Below, one piece after another: positions 9,093 through 18,919 of a stretch of DNA of 64,000 nucleotides. The DNA comes from Chryseobacterium sp. S0630 (GTDB lineage: Bacteria; Bacteroidota; Bacteroidia; Flavobacteriales; Weeksellaceae), in the NCBI RefSeq assembly GCF_024158915.1, contig NZ_JAMZGF010000018.1, positions 1 to 64,000 on the forward strand, in the 5' to 3' direction. The translations under genes and the position numbers were made by a program. Position 1 is the first letter of the stretch. Each line of letters starts with the position of its first letter. A model generated the notes under the pieces. That model worked only from the letters and a program-made list of their open reading frames with translations, ran no database searches and was not told where the DNA came from.

Positions 9093-9353
9093 CTATTTTT
9101 TGTTGTTGTACTTTATATAACAGATCAGGAGGCTGATATTCACCAGAACTGCAAATGCATTTGATATAATAATAGGAAGTTCGTCTTTTTCAAAACCATA
9201 CCATACCCATAAAGAGAGCCCTGAAATCAGAACCAGAAGCATGAGTAAAGAAATATCTTCTACATTCTTTTCTCTGATTACTTTTACAAGCTGCGGAATC
9301 ATAGAAACAGAAGTAAGAACTCCGGCCACTATACCTAATATATTTTCATTCAT
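9093..9353 (-). CDS. SemiSWEET-type sugar transporter (PQ-loop)
   Basis: An 86-aa protein with three predicted transmembrane helices, the size and layout of bacterial SemiSWEETs, which work as homodimers to move sugars by facilitated diffusion. The hallmark proline-glutamine pair is present in helix 1 (SVSMIPQLVK, about residues 15-24), followed by the conserved K-x-V-x-D-I-S turn, and the tryptophan and asparagine of the later helices are present (LWVWYGF; SNAFAV). It lies 34 bp downstream of the FAD oxidoreductase and may be cotranscribed with it. The sugar substrate cannot be inferred. Confidence 0.85.
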   Translation of the reverse strand: MNENILGIVAGVLTSVSMIPQLVKVIREKNVEDISLLMLLVLISGLSLWVWYGFEKDELPIIISNAFAVLVNISLLICYIKYNNKK

Positions 9354-9387
9354 ACATTTTCACCTTGAATATCAATACTAAGATACA

Positions 9388-10422
9388 CTATTGAAATCTC
9401 TTCCATGAAACTTCTTCATGCAATGGAATATCTTCTTCCATAAAACGGAAAAGATCTCTTGAAAAATAGCACCCATTAAGAATCCCACGGGCTCCAAGTC
9501 CATTAAAAACATAAAGATTACTGAACGTATCGTGCCTTCCGATGATAGGTCTTCTGTCTTTTACGGTTGGGCGAAATCCAAAATGTACTTCTTCTACTTC
9601 AAAATCATAAGGATAAAACTCTGAAAGTCCTTTCACCAGTTGGGCAACTGCTGATTCATCAATATGATGGTGAAGCTGCTCTCTGTCATAAGTTCCTCCA
9701 TAAAAATATAATCCGTTTCCGGTTGGAAATAAAAAGTGTTTCTTTTTAATGGTTATGTTTTCCGGAATCGGTTGAGAAAGTTTTACTTTTATGTGGTGAC
9801 CTTTGTTCGGGTTTACTGTAATCTCTGAAAAGTATGGATTATCCTTCACACCCATTCCTTCACAGAAGATTATATTTTTGAAAGTAAAATCTTTATATAC
9901 GGATTCAGATGGATTCAATTTTGAATAATCGAATTTTTCTTTTACCAGATGATCGTTTTTTTCAAAATAATTGAATAAACCACTGAAAAATCCATTAACA
10001 TTAAGTCTTGCAGATTGATTCACCTTTCCGGTAAGAAAATCGTTTTTTACTACATTTAAACGATCGAAATTTTGATCAAGAAAATGTGATAATTCTTCAT
10101 TTGCCGATTTTTTCAACCATAAATTCTGTTCATTCTCATCATGGAAAATTCTGTGAATGGGAGCATCGATCAAATAATTTTCTCCTGTATATGATTCTAT
10201 TTCTTTAAGACTGTCTTTAAGAAAATCTATTTGCTCCTGTGCTTTCCAGAATGTGGTAAACTTCTTTAGAACAACAGGATTGATAATTCCTGCTGAAACC
10301 TGAGAAGCGCTTTTTCTTCCTTCCGTAAAGATCACAAAAGACTTGTTATTTTTAATGAGCTGATGAGCTAAGAAAAGCCCTGCATATCCGTCTCCAACGA
10401 TAATATAATCTACATTTTTCAT
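9388..10422 (-). CDS. NAD(P)/FAD-dependent oxidoreductase, DAO family
   Basis: A 344-aa flavoprotein. I chose the ATG at 10420-10422 because it places the Rossmann dinucleotide motif at the N-terminus (VDYIIVGDGYAGL), whereas the longer frame back to 10587 would run through the gldN terminator and into gldN. The C-terminal half shows the D-amino-acid oxidase fold pattern, with FGFRPTVKDRRPIIG and a final NGLGARGILNG FAD-binding motif. Members act on amines, amino acids or tRNA-linked groups; the substrate is unknown here. It follows gldN but is separated from it by a terminator, so it may have its own weak promoter or depend on readthrough. Confidence 0.85.
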   Translation of the reverse strand: MKNVDYIIVGDGYAGLFLAHQLIKNNKSFVIFTEGRKSASQVSAGIINPVVLKKFTTFWKAQEQIDFLKDSLKEIESYTGENYLIDAPIHRIFHDENEQNLWLKKSANEELSHFLDQNFDRLNVVKNDFLTGKVNQSARLNVNGFFSGLFNYFEKNDHLVKEKFDYSKLNPSESVYKDFTFKNIIFCEGMGVKDNPYFSEITVNPNKGHHIKVKLSQPIPENITIKKKHFLFPTGNGLYFYGGTYDREQLHHHIDESAVAQLVKGLSEFYPYDFEVEEVHFGFRPTVKDRRPIIGRHDTFSNLYVFNGLGARGILNGCYFSRDLFRFMEEDIPLHEEVSWKRFQ

Positions 10423-10427
10423 AATAA

Positions 10428-10460
10428 AAAAAACCTGAGTAAAAATACTCAGGTTTTCTA
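10428..10460 (-). terminator. Terminator of the gld operon
   Basis: The arms AAAACCTGAGTA (10430-10441) and TACTCAGGTTTT (10446-10457) form a 12-bp perfect stem. A T-run follows on the minus strand, 20 bp after the gldN stop codon. Confidence 0.88.
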
Positions 10461-10477
10461 TAAATATCAAGTGAAAT

Positions 10478-11416
10478 CTAGTAATTCCACATATCATTTT
10501 CCATGTCAAGAATCTGTGCTTTGATTCTGTCACTTTCTTCAAGCTGTTCGTCAGCATTTTTAGGAATATAGTCCTTAATAGTACCATCTCCTAAACCGTT
10601 TGAAGACTTATAAATAATAGAAGAGAATCTTCTTGCATTGATAACATCATCGAAAGATAAGTCAGCAGAAGAATTTTTTCTATTGAAAACATAATTGTTT
10701 GCTAAGATATCACGAGCACTTGGGTAATAAATCCAGAACAAATCAATCAATTCATCAGCACCTGCCAAAGGCTGGCCATCAGGACCAATTCTTCCTACAG
10801 ATGTTGGATCCGGCCCCATAGCAGCGATGCCAAGAGGTCTGTACTTCATCTGACCGTCTCTCTTATCGATAAACCACATACCCATTACTTTAAGAACTTT
10901 TACTTTATCAGTAGTTGTTCTGATGATATCTGTTAATCTTTTCTTTTCGTCCTCTGTAAGTGTTCTTCCAGAGTTAAGGATATCGATAGCTTCTTCGTCA
11001 AGTCTTACACTTTCCAATCTTTTCTGAATAGCTTCAGGTGAAAGTCTTGTAACGAAGTTTTCGTCATCATAAACTTCCTTGATATCCCCCTTAAGGGCGC
11101 CATCAAGTAATAATTGATATAATGATCTTGTAGAACTTGAAAGAAGACCATCCGGATTGTCATAATAAAACGGCTGGTTGATCTTATCATTCATATCAAT
11201 GATTTCCCAAACAAACATACTTTTGTAAATATCCTTGTCATCAACGAAACCATATTCAAGAGGCTTTACTTTATTGCTGATAACAGTATCCCCTGCTTTT
11301 CTCATTGATTCAGCCCTCATTTGTCTGAATTCTTCAGGAGAAGCAGCATTCAGAATAGTTTGGGAAAAAGCGAATCCCGAAACTAAAACTAAAAGGGTGC
11401 TAATATATTTTTTCAT
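10478..11416 (-). CDS. gldN: Gliding motility / type IX secretion protein GldN
   Basis: A 312-aa periplasmic protein with a cleavable signal (ends FAFSQ, residue 19). The GldN (PorN) pattern is clear: the Y-x-S-x-x-V-W-E-x-I-D motif near residue 65 (KSMFVWEIIDM), the AMGPDPTS segment, and FWIYYPSARDIL near residue 228. GldN partners GldK in the ring of the T9SS at the outer membrane. The gene is last in gldK-L-M-N, 22 bp after gldM, and is followed by a strong terminator. Length matches the family. Confidence 0.96.
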   Translation of the reverse strand: MKKYISTLLVLVSGFAFSQTILNAASPEEFRQMRAESMRKAGDTVISNKVKPLEYGFVDDKDIYKSMFVWEIIDMNDKINQPFYYDNPDGLLSSSTRSLYQLLLDGALKGDIKEVYDDENFVTRLSPEAIQKRLESVRLDEEAIDILNSGRTLTEDEKKRLTDIIRTTTDKVKVLKVMGMWFIDKRDGQMKYRPLGIAAMGPDPTSVGRIGPDGQPLAGADELIDLFWIYYPSARDILANNYVFNRKNSSADLSFDDVINARRFSSIIYKSSNGLGDGTIKDYIPKNADEQLEESDRIKAQILDMENDMWNY

Positions 11417-11438
11417 AATATGATTTTACAAATTAACC

Positions 11439-13028
11439 TTATTGAACATTAATAATTACAGGTGAAATCTCCTTAAGCCTTTGGTTTCCTAGCCCTGTAG
11501 CAGTAGCCTGAATATCATAGATCTGAACTACGTCACCAGGTCTAAGATTTCTAAGCATACCTTCAGCTCCTGATAATGAACTTCCTTGAATCAGAGTACC
11601 TGCTTTTCCTGGAAGCTTAATAATAAAGCTATTAACAGTGAATGAAACAGGGAAATCAAAGTCAGGTAAAGTAGCAGAAACAATCTGGTTAGGTATAGAA
11701 CCTGCCGGCATAAAGTTTACAGCTTTACCTCTGATCTGACCTTGTGGTCTAGGGATATTCTTAATTCTATATTCAAATACCTGAGAAACTGTTTTACCAT
11801 AAGGGTCAGTTCCTGATAATGTTAACTTAACTACATTTCCTGTAGTAGGAGTTACATCCCATTTACCTGGACCTTTACCTTTCACAGTAGCTCCTGCAGC
11901 AGATAATGAAAGTTTAGAATTGTCAGCACCTAAGATTGATCCTGAAACAGGGTTCTCAAGTCCTCTATACATTACATTCATTTTATCCGCAGAAAGTAAT
12001 AATCCTTTTTCAAGTTTTACTTCTCTTGGTCCAGCGATTACATTATAAGTATGTGTCCAAGGGAAAGACTGTGGTTTCCCTGAAGCATCTGTCAATGTAA
12101 TTGTACCTCCTAATTTATGTTCACCTATTCCAGAACCTGAAATAGCGATAGAACCTTTACCGTTTTCTACTTTACTTACTCCAGAAATGCTGATCTTATT
12201 ACTATTAGAATAAGTACCTAACATTACTTTTACTTCAGCCTGTTTTCCTGCCTGGATATCAACTGGACCTGAAACAATAGGCTCGTAGCTTGAGAATTTA
12301 ATATTCGCATCTACTTTTTCCTGAAGTAATAGTGCCAATGCATCAGACTGAACGTTTCTGGCATCATTTTGGATAATTTCCAAATTAGATATTGCAGCAA
12401 TTAACGGCTGATGATAAAATTTATTCTGGAACCAAGTCTTTTCATTTGGAGATGTTCCTTTCGGATACTCCGCAATAAGAGACTTGTTAGCTCTTGCAAC
12501 TAAATCCTGTAACTGAGCATTGCTTCCAAAAGTAGCATTGATGTAGTTTCTTACGTCATCAATTTTAGCTTTCAGATCTAATGCATTCTTTGATGGAGTA
12601 TTTTCATCTCCTTCCTTGAAGAAATATTCAGTAGTCGCTTCGTTATTGTTAAGTGCAGCAAAGTTTTCACTTACGTCAATATCTTTCCCGTCCTTATCTT
12701 TATCGTGAAACTCAGATTGTTTTTTCAACAAATCTTTAACATCCTGAGCAGATTTCACCAATGCATCAATTTTGGTTTTCAATACTTTGTACTGAGCCCA
12801 AGGTTGTGCGTAGGTATCCGGAACTTGCTGAGCCTTAGCTTCCAACGTTCTTTCAAAGATCTTCTCGTTCTTTTTTTCTGTTAAAGTTCTGGTTTCATTT
12901 AATGCTCTGGTAGAGTCATAGTATGATCTGATGATTTCTGCATCAATATTTAGGGCCATCATCGCGATGAACACCAAATACATTAGGTTGATCATCTTCT
13001 GACGAGGGGTCTGTTTTCCTTGTGCCAT
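11439..13028 (-). CDS. gldM: T9SS motor protein GldM
   Basis: A 529-aa protein with a single N-terminal transmembrane helix (MINLMYLVFIAMMALNI, about residues 12-28), preceded by the conserved GKQTPRQK leader, and a large periplasmic part. Family knowledge: GldM dimers span the periplasm and, with GldL, form the proton-driven rotary motor that powers T9SS and gliding; the four periplasmic domains reach the GldK/GldN ring. The long helical N-terminal domain (residues about 35-220) and the beta-rich C-terminal domains (from about 225) are visible from composition. It lies 53 bp downstream of gldL. Confidence 0.96.
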   Translation of the reverse strand: MAQGKQTPRQKMINLMYLVFIAMMALNIDAEIIRSYYDSTRALNETRTLTEKKNEKIFERTLEAKAQQVPDTYAQPWAQYKVLKTKIDALVKSAQDVKDLLKKQSEFHDKDKDGKDIDVSENFAALNNNEATTEYFFKEGDENTPSKNALDLKAKIDDVRNYINATFGSNAQLQDLVARANKSLIAEYPKGTSPNEKTWFQNKFYHQPLIAAISNLEIIQNDARNVQSDALALLLQEKVDANIKFSSYEPIVSGPVDIQAGKQAEVKVMLGTYSNSNKISISGVSKVENGKGSIAISGSGIGEHKLGGTITLTDASGKPQSFPWTHTYNVIAGPREVKLEKGLLLSADKMNVMYRGLENPVSGSILGADNSKLSLSAAGATVKGKGPGKWDVTPTTGNVVKLTLSGTDPYGKTVSQVFEYRIKNIPRPQGQIRGKAVNFMPAGSIPNQIVSATLPDFDFPVSFTVNSFIIKLPGKAGTLIQGSSLSGAEGMLRNLRPGDVVQIYDIQATATGLGNQRLKEISPVIINVQ

Positions 13029-13081
13029 TCTCTTTTCTTGGTTTTTTTGATTAAGTAGTTAAATTTAGAAATGGTTAGGAA

Positions 13082-13774
13082 TTAAGACTTCATAGCAGTT
13101 AGCATACCACCATAAACTCTATTTAAGTTATTAAGATTAGATGTTAAACCTTGTAGCTCTTGGTTGAATTTCTCAGATTGCTCTGCAGATTTCTGCATAT
13201 CTGCAACATACTTGTTCGCAAATTCAGATTGTCTCTTACCGCTTTCAAGTTGCATTGCATAAAGAGCATTCATGCTTTCCATGTGCTGAGCTGCTTTATT
13301 TAATTGGTCGTTATATTTATGAGTAGAAGCAGATACGTCTACAGTTTGATTGATCTGATCAACAGAGTTTGAGAATTTATCAATTCCTGTTCTTAATCTT
13401 TCAAATAATTGAACGTCTAGTCTGGCATCTTGAAGCATTTTATCCAATTTGTTAGAAAGAGAGTTTTCTAATTCTGCAAATTGAGCGCTTGTATTTTTTG
13501 TTGTTACATTAGAGTGTAAAGGATTTGGATTAGCATGCTTATCTAATAACTCAGGATAAACATTTTCCCAGGCATAAGACTCTTCAGTTTTTGGAGGGTC
13601 AAATGCAAAGATGATAAAGATAATCGCCTCAGTAATAAGTCCTACGGTAAGAGCGATGTTACCGTTAATAGGTCCCAAGGTAATGTGAGTAATTTTAAGC
13701 CAAGCTCCAAGAATTACAATTGCAGCACCGAATGAATAAAAGAAATTCATCCAAGCATCTTTAGTCTTAAACAT
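13082..13774 (-). CDS. gldL: T9SS motor protein GldL
   Basis: A 230-aa inner-membrane protein with two transmembrane helices (residues about 10-30 and 38-58) and a long cytoplasmic coiled-coil tail. The membrane glutamate described as essential for proton flow in GldL falls exactly at position 49 (GLITEAIIF), and Lys27 and His30 at the end of helix 1 are also present. GldL pentamers surround a GldM dimer and form the stator of the motor. The gene lies between gldK (59 bp) and gldM (53 bp). Confidence 0.96.
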   Translation of the reverse strand: MFKTKDAWMNFFYSFGAAIVILGAWLKITHITLGPINGNIALTVGLITEAIIFIIFAFDPPKTEESYAWENVYPELLDKHANPNPLHSNVTTKNTSAQFAELENSLSNKLDKMLQDARLDVQLFERLRTGIDKFSNSVDQINQTVDVSASTHKYNDQLNKAAQHMESMNALYAMQLESGKRQSEFANKYVADMQKSAEQSEKFNQELQGLTSNLNNLNRVYGGMLTAMKS

Positions 13775-13833
13775 ATTGAGTTAGTTTTTTTAATGTTAAA
13801 TAAAATTGTTATTGAAAATAATTGTCTGATTAG

Positions 13834-15255
13834 TTATCTGTTAACTCTTCTTGGTTTAACTGCTGCTTCAGGAATATCCTGTACAGTTCTGAATCCGATA
13901 TAGCTTCTTGCGGAATCTTTTCTTTCCCAATCTCTAGCACCTGTCATTAGTGCATATCCTATATCTTTCCAAGATCCACCTCTTACAGATTTCTTCGTAT
14001 CCAACTTATCTTTAGTAGAAGGATTTAATGTAGAAGTGAACCCAGCTGAAGAGTTGTTAAACGAAGATAGTGTCCATTCAGAAACGTTTCCAGCCATATC
14101 AAATAACCCAAACCCATTTTTCTTAAATTTCTTAACTGGAGCTGTATATGTATAAGTACCTTTTTTCTCGTCTTCCATATAGTTACCTCTTTTCGGCTTA
14201 AAGTTAGCCAGATAGCAACCTCTGTCGTCCATTAAATACGGACCACCCCAAGGGTAAGTAGCATTCTGCATACCTCCTCTTGCAGCATATTCCCATTCAG
14301 TTTCTGTTGGAAGACGGAACTCTAATGGTCTTTGTTTTTTTCTTTTTAAACTTTCGTTGTAATCTGTTTTCAATTTAGATCTGAAGTTACAATAAGCCCT
14401 TGCCTGATCCCAGGTAACCCCAACAACAGGATAGTCTTTGTAAGCTTTGTGCCAGAAATACTGTTCAAACAATGGCTCATTGTAAGCAAAGTGGAAATCT
14501 TTTACCCAAACTGTAGTATCAGGATAGATCGCGATGCTTTCACTTTTCAGGTAATTAGCTCCTCTTTCGTTATCTGCAACTGCAGCGTCCATATCTCCCC
14601 AACGGTAAGTATATTTCAGCTTACTTACATCTAAAATTCTTTCGTTTCCGATTCTTGAAGAAGAAGGTAGATACAGAGATTCTAAAACTTCTGCGTATTC
14701 TACATCCGGATATTTTGATGTGCTCCAGTGTAAAGGGATTTTCCAATCTAATCTTTTGCTGGCATCATAGCTTCCGTCTTCTCGGCCACCCTGGCCTTCC
14801 ATATATTCTTGATAAGGTGTTAAATTTTCTTCTTTTTTAGCAAGATATGCATAATCTCCTATTGCTGCTCCTTTACGTCCGCCTTCATCACCACCTTCTC
14901 CGGCAGCTTCAGCAAGTAAAGTTCTCGCGATAGAGTCTCTTACATAATTGATAAATACTCTGTACTCCGAGTTGGTAGTTTCTGCTTCATCCATGAAGAA
15001 AGAAGAAACAGTAACAGTCTTCAATGCTGCTTTTTCAGGAGTATTTGTTGGATCCTGGTCTGCTAAACCAGCAACAAATGAACCTGCAGGAATTGCAACC
15101 ATTCCGTATGGTCTTTCCGCAACAAATGATTTAGTTTTTTCTCTTGGTATCAATTCACCTTTTGTTCCTGGCTTCCCTACAGAAGAGCTGCCACCACCTG
15201 AACAAGATACCGATGCTACCGACGCAGACAATAATAAAAGAAATATCCTTTTCAT
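13834..15255 (-). CDS. gldK: Gliding motility lipoprotein GldK (PorK)
   Basis: A 473-aa outer-membrane lipoprotein (signal ends in lipobox SVSC, Cys18) built on a formylglycine-generating-enzyme (sulfatase-modifying factor) fold, as GldK always is. Fold markers are VAIPAGSFVAG near residue 54, FRLPTETEWEYAARGG near residue 310, NVSEWTLSSF near 390, and VRGGSWKD and IGFRTV near the end. In GldK the fold serves a structural role in the periplasmic ring with GldN, not catalysis. It is first of gldKLMN, 108 bp after glmS; I found no clear TAnnTTTG box in that gap, so transcription may come from upstream. Confidence 0.96.
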   Translation of the reverse strand: MKRIFLLLLSASVASVSCSGGGSSSVGKPGTKGELIPREKTKSFVAERPYGMVAIPAGSFVAGLADQDPTNTPEKAALKTVTVSSFFMDEAETTNSEYRVFINYVRDSIARTLLAEAAGEGGDEGGRKGAAIGDYAYLAKKEENLTPYQEYMEGQGGREDGSYDASKRLDWKIPLHWSTSKYPDVEYAEVLESLYLPSSSRIGNERILDVSKLKYTYRWGDMDAAVADNERGANYLKSESIAIYPDTTVWVKDFHFAYNEPLFEQYFWHKAYKDYPVVGVTWDQARAYCNFRSKLKTDYNESLKRKKQRPLEFRLPTETEWEYAARGGMQNATYPWGGPYLMDDRGCYLANFKPKRGNYMEDEKKGTYTYTAPVKKFKKNGFGLFDMAGNVSEWTLSSFNNSSAGFTSTLNPSTKDKLDTKKSVRGGSWKDIGYALMTGARDWERKDSARSYIGFRTVQDIPEAAVKPRRVNR

Positions 15256-15363
15256 GTTAATTTTTATAATTAAGCCGTAAATATATAATTTTTTTAAGAA
15301 ACTTTTAAGATTTTTTTTGAAATAACGGAAGAAATCTAAATTTATTTTATTTACAACAACTTT

Positions 15364-17217
15364 TTATTCCACGGTAACAGATTTTGCAAGGTTTCTCGGT
15401 TGATCTACGTTGGCTCCTCTATATACTGCTATATAATAAGCAAGCAGTTGCAGAGGTACGGAAGCAACGATTGGAGAGAAACATTCTGAAGTTTCAGGGA
15501 TTTCGATAACATAATCTGCCATTTCACTCACCTGACGGTCTCCTTTATTAACTACAGCGATAATTTTTCCTTTTCTCGCTTTAATTTCCTGAACGTTACT
15601 TACAATTTTATCATAGTGGCCTTTTCTAGGTGCTATAATTACAATTGGCATATTTTCGTCGATCAGGGCAATTGGACCGTGCTTCATTTCTGCAGCCGGG
15701 TATCCTTCTGCATGGATGTAAGAAATTTCTTTTAATTTTAAGGCTCCTTCTAAGGCTGCAGGATAATTATATCCTCTTCCTAAGTAAAGGAAATTGGTAG
15801 CTTTCACAAAATCTTTTGCAATATTCTGCGTAAGCTCATGAGTGGTATTCAACACTTCTTCGATTTTCTTAGGAATAGCATCAAGCTCAGCAATTAGGCT
15901 CATAAATTCAGCGTTTCCTAAGTTTCCGTTGTGTTTTCCTAATTTAAATGCAATTAAAGTAAGAATAGTAAGCTGTGCCGTAAATGCTTTGGTAGAAGCA
16001 ACCCCGATTTCAGGACCGGCATGGGTATATGAACCAGCGTCTGTAATTCTTGCAATGGAAGAATCCACAACATTACATATACCATATATAAATGCACCTT
16101 TTTCTTTTGCTAATTTTAAAGCAGCCATGGTATCAGCTGTTTCTCCAGATTGAGAAATGGCAATCACCACATCTTTATCTGTAATGATCGGGTTTCTGTA
16201 TCTGAACTCTGATGCATATTCTACTTCCACAGGAATTCTTGCATATTCTTCTATCAGATATTCTCCGATAAGACCGGCATGCCATGAAGTACCACAAGCA
16301 ATGATAATAATTCTGTTAGCATTTTTGAATCGCTCAACATGATCCCAGATTCCGGCCATTTTGATTACTCCCTCATCTACAAGAAGTCTACCTCTCATGG
16401 TATCGTGTACAGATTTAGGCTGTTCAAAGATTTCTTTAAGCATGAAGTGCTCGTATCCACCTTTCTCGATTTGTTCAAGACTCAACTTAAGTTCCTGGAT
16501 TTCAGGCTCAATCTTAGAGTTTTCATTGATGGTTCTGATATCTACTCCATTTTCCAGAGAAATTGTTGCCATATGTCCTTCTTCAAGATATATAGCTTCT
16601 TTTGTAAATTCTACGAAAGGAGAAGCATCAGATGCAATAAAATATTCTTTATCTCCGATTCCGATTGCTAAAGGAGATCCTAATCTTCCTACAACCAATA
16701 CTCCAGGATAATCTTCATGAAGTACAGTGATTGCATAGGCACCATATACTTCATTCAATGCATATCTTACTGCAGTTGGGAAGTCGATATCCGGATTAAG
16801 ATCCATAAAATATTGAATAAGGTTTACCAATACTTCAGTATCTGTTTCTGATTTAAAAGTAAAACCTTTCTCAGTAAGCATTGTTTTAATGGTATCATAG
16901 TTTTCAATAATACCATTATGTACAATTGCAATTTTTCCGTTGTTTGACAAGTGCGGGTGGGAATTTCTGTCACTTGGAACTCCGTGGGTAGCCCAACGGG
17001 TGTGTCCCATTCCAATTTTAGACGTTCCTTTTAGTCCTTTTGAAATATTCACCAAATCCTCCACTTTACCCTTTGTTTTTTCTACTTCCAGCTTGTTCTC
17101 TGGTCCTTCTAAAACAATTCCGGCACTGTCATACCCTCTATATTCCAATCTTCTAAGACCATTAATTACAATTTCATAAGCGTCTTGAAAACCTGTATAT
17201 CCTACTATTCCGCACAT
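15364..17217 (-). CDS. glmS: Glutamine--fructose-6-phosphate aminotransferase (isomerizing)
   Basis: A 617-aa enzyme making glucosamine-6-phosphate from fructose-6-phosphate and glutamine, the first step towards UDP-GlcNAc, peptidoglycan and lipid A. The N-terminal nucleophile Cys follows the initiator Met (MCGIVGYTG). The glutaminase domain (to about residue 235) has GHTRWATHG and HNGIIENY. Two SIS sugar-isomerase domains follow (IIACGTSWHAGL, SQSGETADT) and the canonical C-terminus KSVTVE closes it. It lies 36 bp after the DUF4270 gene and 108 bp before gldK. No glmS riboswitch is apparent. Confidence 0.97.
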   Translation of the reverse strand: MCGIVGYTGFQDAYEIVINGLRRLEYRGYDSAGIVLEGPENKLEVEKTKGKVEDLVNISKGLKGTSKIGMGHTRWATHGVPSDRNSHPHLSNNGKIAIVHNGIIENYDTIKTMLTEKGFTFKSETDTEVLVNLIQYFMDLNPDIDFPTAVRYALNEVYGAYAITVLHEDYPGVLVVGRLGSPLAIGIGDKEYFIASDASPFVEFTKEAIYLEEGHMATISLENGVDIRTINENSKIEPEIQELKLSLEQIEKGGYEHFMLKEIFEQPKSVHDTMRGRLLVDEGVIKMAGIWDHVERFKNANRIIIIACGTSWHAGLIGEYLIEEYARIPVEVEYASEFRYRNPIITDKDVVIAISQSGETADTMAALKLAKEKGAFIYGICNVVDSSIARITDAGSYTHAGPEIGVASTKAFTAQLTILTLIAFKLGKHNGNLGNAEFMSLIAELDAIPKKIEEVLNTTHELTQNIAKDFVKATNFLYLGRGYNYPAALEGALKLKEISYIHAEGYPAAEMKHGPIALIDENMPIVIIAPRKGHYDKIVSNVQEIKARKGKIIAVVNKGDRQVSEMADYVIEIPETSECFSPIVASVPLQLLAYYIAVYRGANVDQPRNLAKSVTVE

Positions 17218-17253
17218 ATTTTATTTTGTCTAGTGTTGTTTGTTTATCGTGTT

Positions 17254-18906
17254 CTATTTTTTCGTACCATAAGTCACCATTAGCTGGATTCTTTTTGGAT
17301 TCGTATTGGCTTTATCTATACCTGTCAGAATAATTCTGTTCATATCAAATGCTCTTGTCGTATTACGAACTCCTAAAAGGGTTCCTGTAGTACTTGCAGC
17401 AAATGTTCCTGCAGTGATTATTAATGGTTTGTTAACGATCGGTTGCTCAGTTCCATCTACGGTTTCTTTTTTCCCTTCAACAAGATCCTTGATTGTTTTT
17501 GTGACTACAAAATCATAATAACCAGGCTCAGGTTTATCTTTAAAATAGTACAACCCAAGTCCGCTTGTCAGATCTGAAGTGAATGTTAATTTTGAATAAT
17601 CAATTTTACCAGCATTTAATGTATTATTTAAAAGGGTAAACCTACGATCTTCGGTAGAGCCCGTATTTTTCCATGTTGAAGGATCAAGATAGATTCTGAT
17701 CTTAGCACTTACAATACCTGCTTTATCTTTGATAAAAATATCCTTAAGTTGTGCAATAGTCTCATCCTTAATTTTTACTACCACAGAAGGACCTCCCATT
17801 CCCTGAACAAAAAGCCTTTCATCTCCTTCACTAGAATTACTTGCAGCCAGTGCAGCTGCAGCAGGTGATCCAGATCTGTTGTACTCATACAATCCGATAT
17901 GAGCATTAGCACTTCCTAGGTTGAAATTAAGTGTTGTTTGTGGTCTTGTGGTTGTTCCGTTGTCTGTCTTATCATATTTGTAATACATGATAAGCTGCAA
18001 ATCATTAGGAGAGAACTGGTACAGATATCTATCCGTTTCGTCCACCGAAATTTTTATTCCTTTAAAATATCTGATAAAGTTAGCAGCATCCTGAAGTTCA
18101 GGTTTTCCTTTTTTATCAAGAATATGAGTCTGGAAGAAATCTGTATTGCTCAATTTCATTCTGAACCCTAAGTTTCCGGTAAATACTACTGAGTTATCTG
18201 ATTTTTTAGTAATAGATAAGGAGTTCATGTTACCATCAAATACTCCTGAACCTAATAGCTCACCAGTACTTACTGAGGCATTGGAACGTTTTAGAGCATC
18301 ATTATTTGCATCTAAGAACGTAGTCACTTCATGTACATTGATTTTCATTGATTTTGAAGCACCCCCTATTTTACCGTATTTACGAACAGGGTAAGTTTTT
18401 TTCTCAATAGAAACTTCTGTAGCTACCCCGTCTACCGGGAAATCAGTTTTTGCGTATGTATTTGTCTTTAATGAATCGCTGCTTTCAAAGAAGTAAGTAT
18501 TCGAAGCTGTATTTGCAGGTGGTCTCACTACAAGGACTACAGAATCAACTTTTGGATTCGCGCCGTTGAAGTCGAAATTATCTACCGGCATTCTTAGCTG
18601 CGTAACATAAGATGCTCTCTGCATTCCAAACTGGGATTCAGTAAAGGCTCCAAGAACGGCAACATTTGTGGTAGCACCTGATTCGTTCAATCCGCTGATC
18701 AATCTTGAAGCATCACTTCTGATTGAATCATTATTGTCGTAATTGTATGCTATAACAGGATATGCAATTTCATTGCCTTGTGCTGCATCACCATTAAACA
18801 GCTGCTCACCTAGAGAATCCGGATCCGGTTCACAGTTATAAAGCAATGCACTTCCAAAAATCGCCAATAGAAGTATGGCGAAAGTCTTTTTAAGATTATG
18901 AGTCAT
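17254..18906 (-). CDS. DUF4270 family lipoprotein
   Basis: A 550-aa secreted protein of the Bacteroidetes DUF4270 family, recognised from its N-terminal lipoprotein signal with EPDPDSLGEQ and a body of beta-rich sequence containing V-D-S-V-V-L and ILTGIDKA segments. The predicted lipid Cys is residue 25, preceded by Asn (LLYNCEPD), an uncommon base for a lipobox but frequent in this group. Function is unknown; members are predicted surface-exposed lipoproteins. It lies 13 bp downstream of the GT5-like gene and 36 bp upstream of glmS, so it is probably part of one long transcript. Confidence 0.82.
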   Translation of the reverse strand: MTHNLKKTFAILLLAIFGSALLYNCEPDPDSLGEQLFNGDAAQGNEIAYPVIAYNYDNNDSIRSDASRLISGLNESGATTNVAVLGAFTESQFGMQRASYVTQLRMPVDNFDFNGANPKVDSVVLVVRPPANTASNTYFFESSDSLKTNTYAKTDFPVDGVATEVSIEKKTYPVRKYGKIGGASKSMKINVHEVTTFLDANNDALKRSNASVSTGELLGSGVFDGNMNSLSITKKSDNSVVFTGNLGFRMKLSNTDFFQTHILDKKGKPELQDAANFIRYFKGIKISVDETDRYLYQFSPNDLQLIMYYKYDKTDNGTTTRPQTTLNFNLGSANAHIGLYEYNRSGSPAAAALAASNSSEGDERLFVQGMGGPSVVVKIKDETIAQLKDIFIKDKAGIVSAKIRIYLDPSTWKNTGSTEDRRFTLLNNTLNAGKIDYSKLTFTSDLTSGLGLYYFKDKPEPGYYDFVVTKTIKDLVEGKKETVDGTEQPIVNKPLIITAGTFAASTTGTLLGVRNTTRAFDMNRIILTGIDKANTNPKRIQLMVTYGTKK

Positions 18907-18919
18907 TAAAAATGTGTTT

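Noticed and set aside
15256..15363. A glmS ribozyme or riboswitch near glmS
   Set aside because: The 108 bp between glmS and gldK, and the 36 bp before glmS, show no such structure, and the element is not expected in this phylum.
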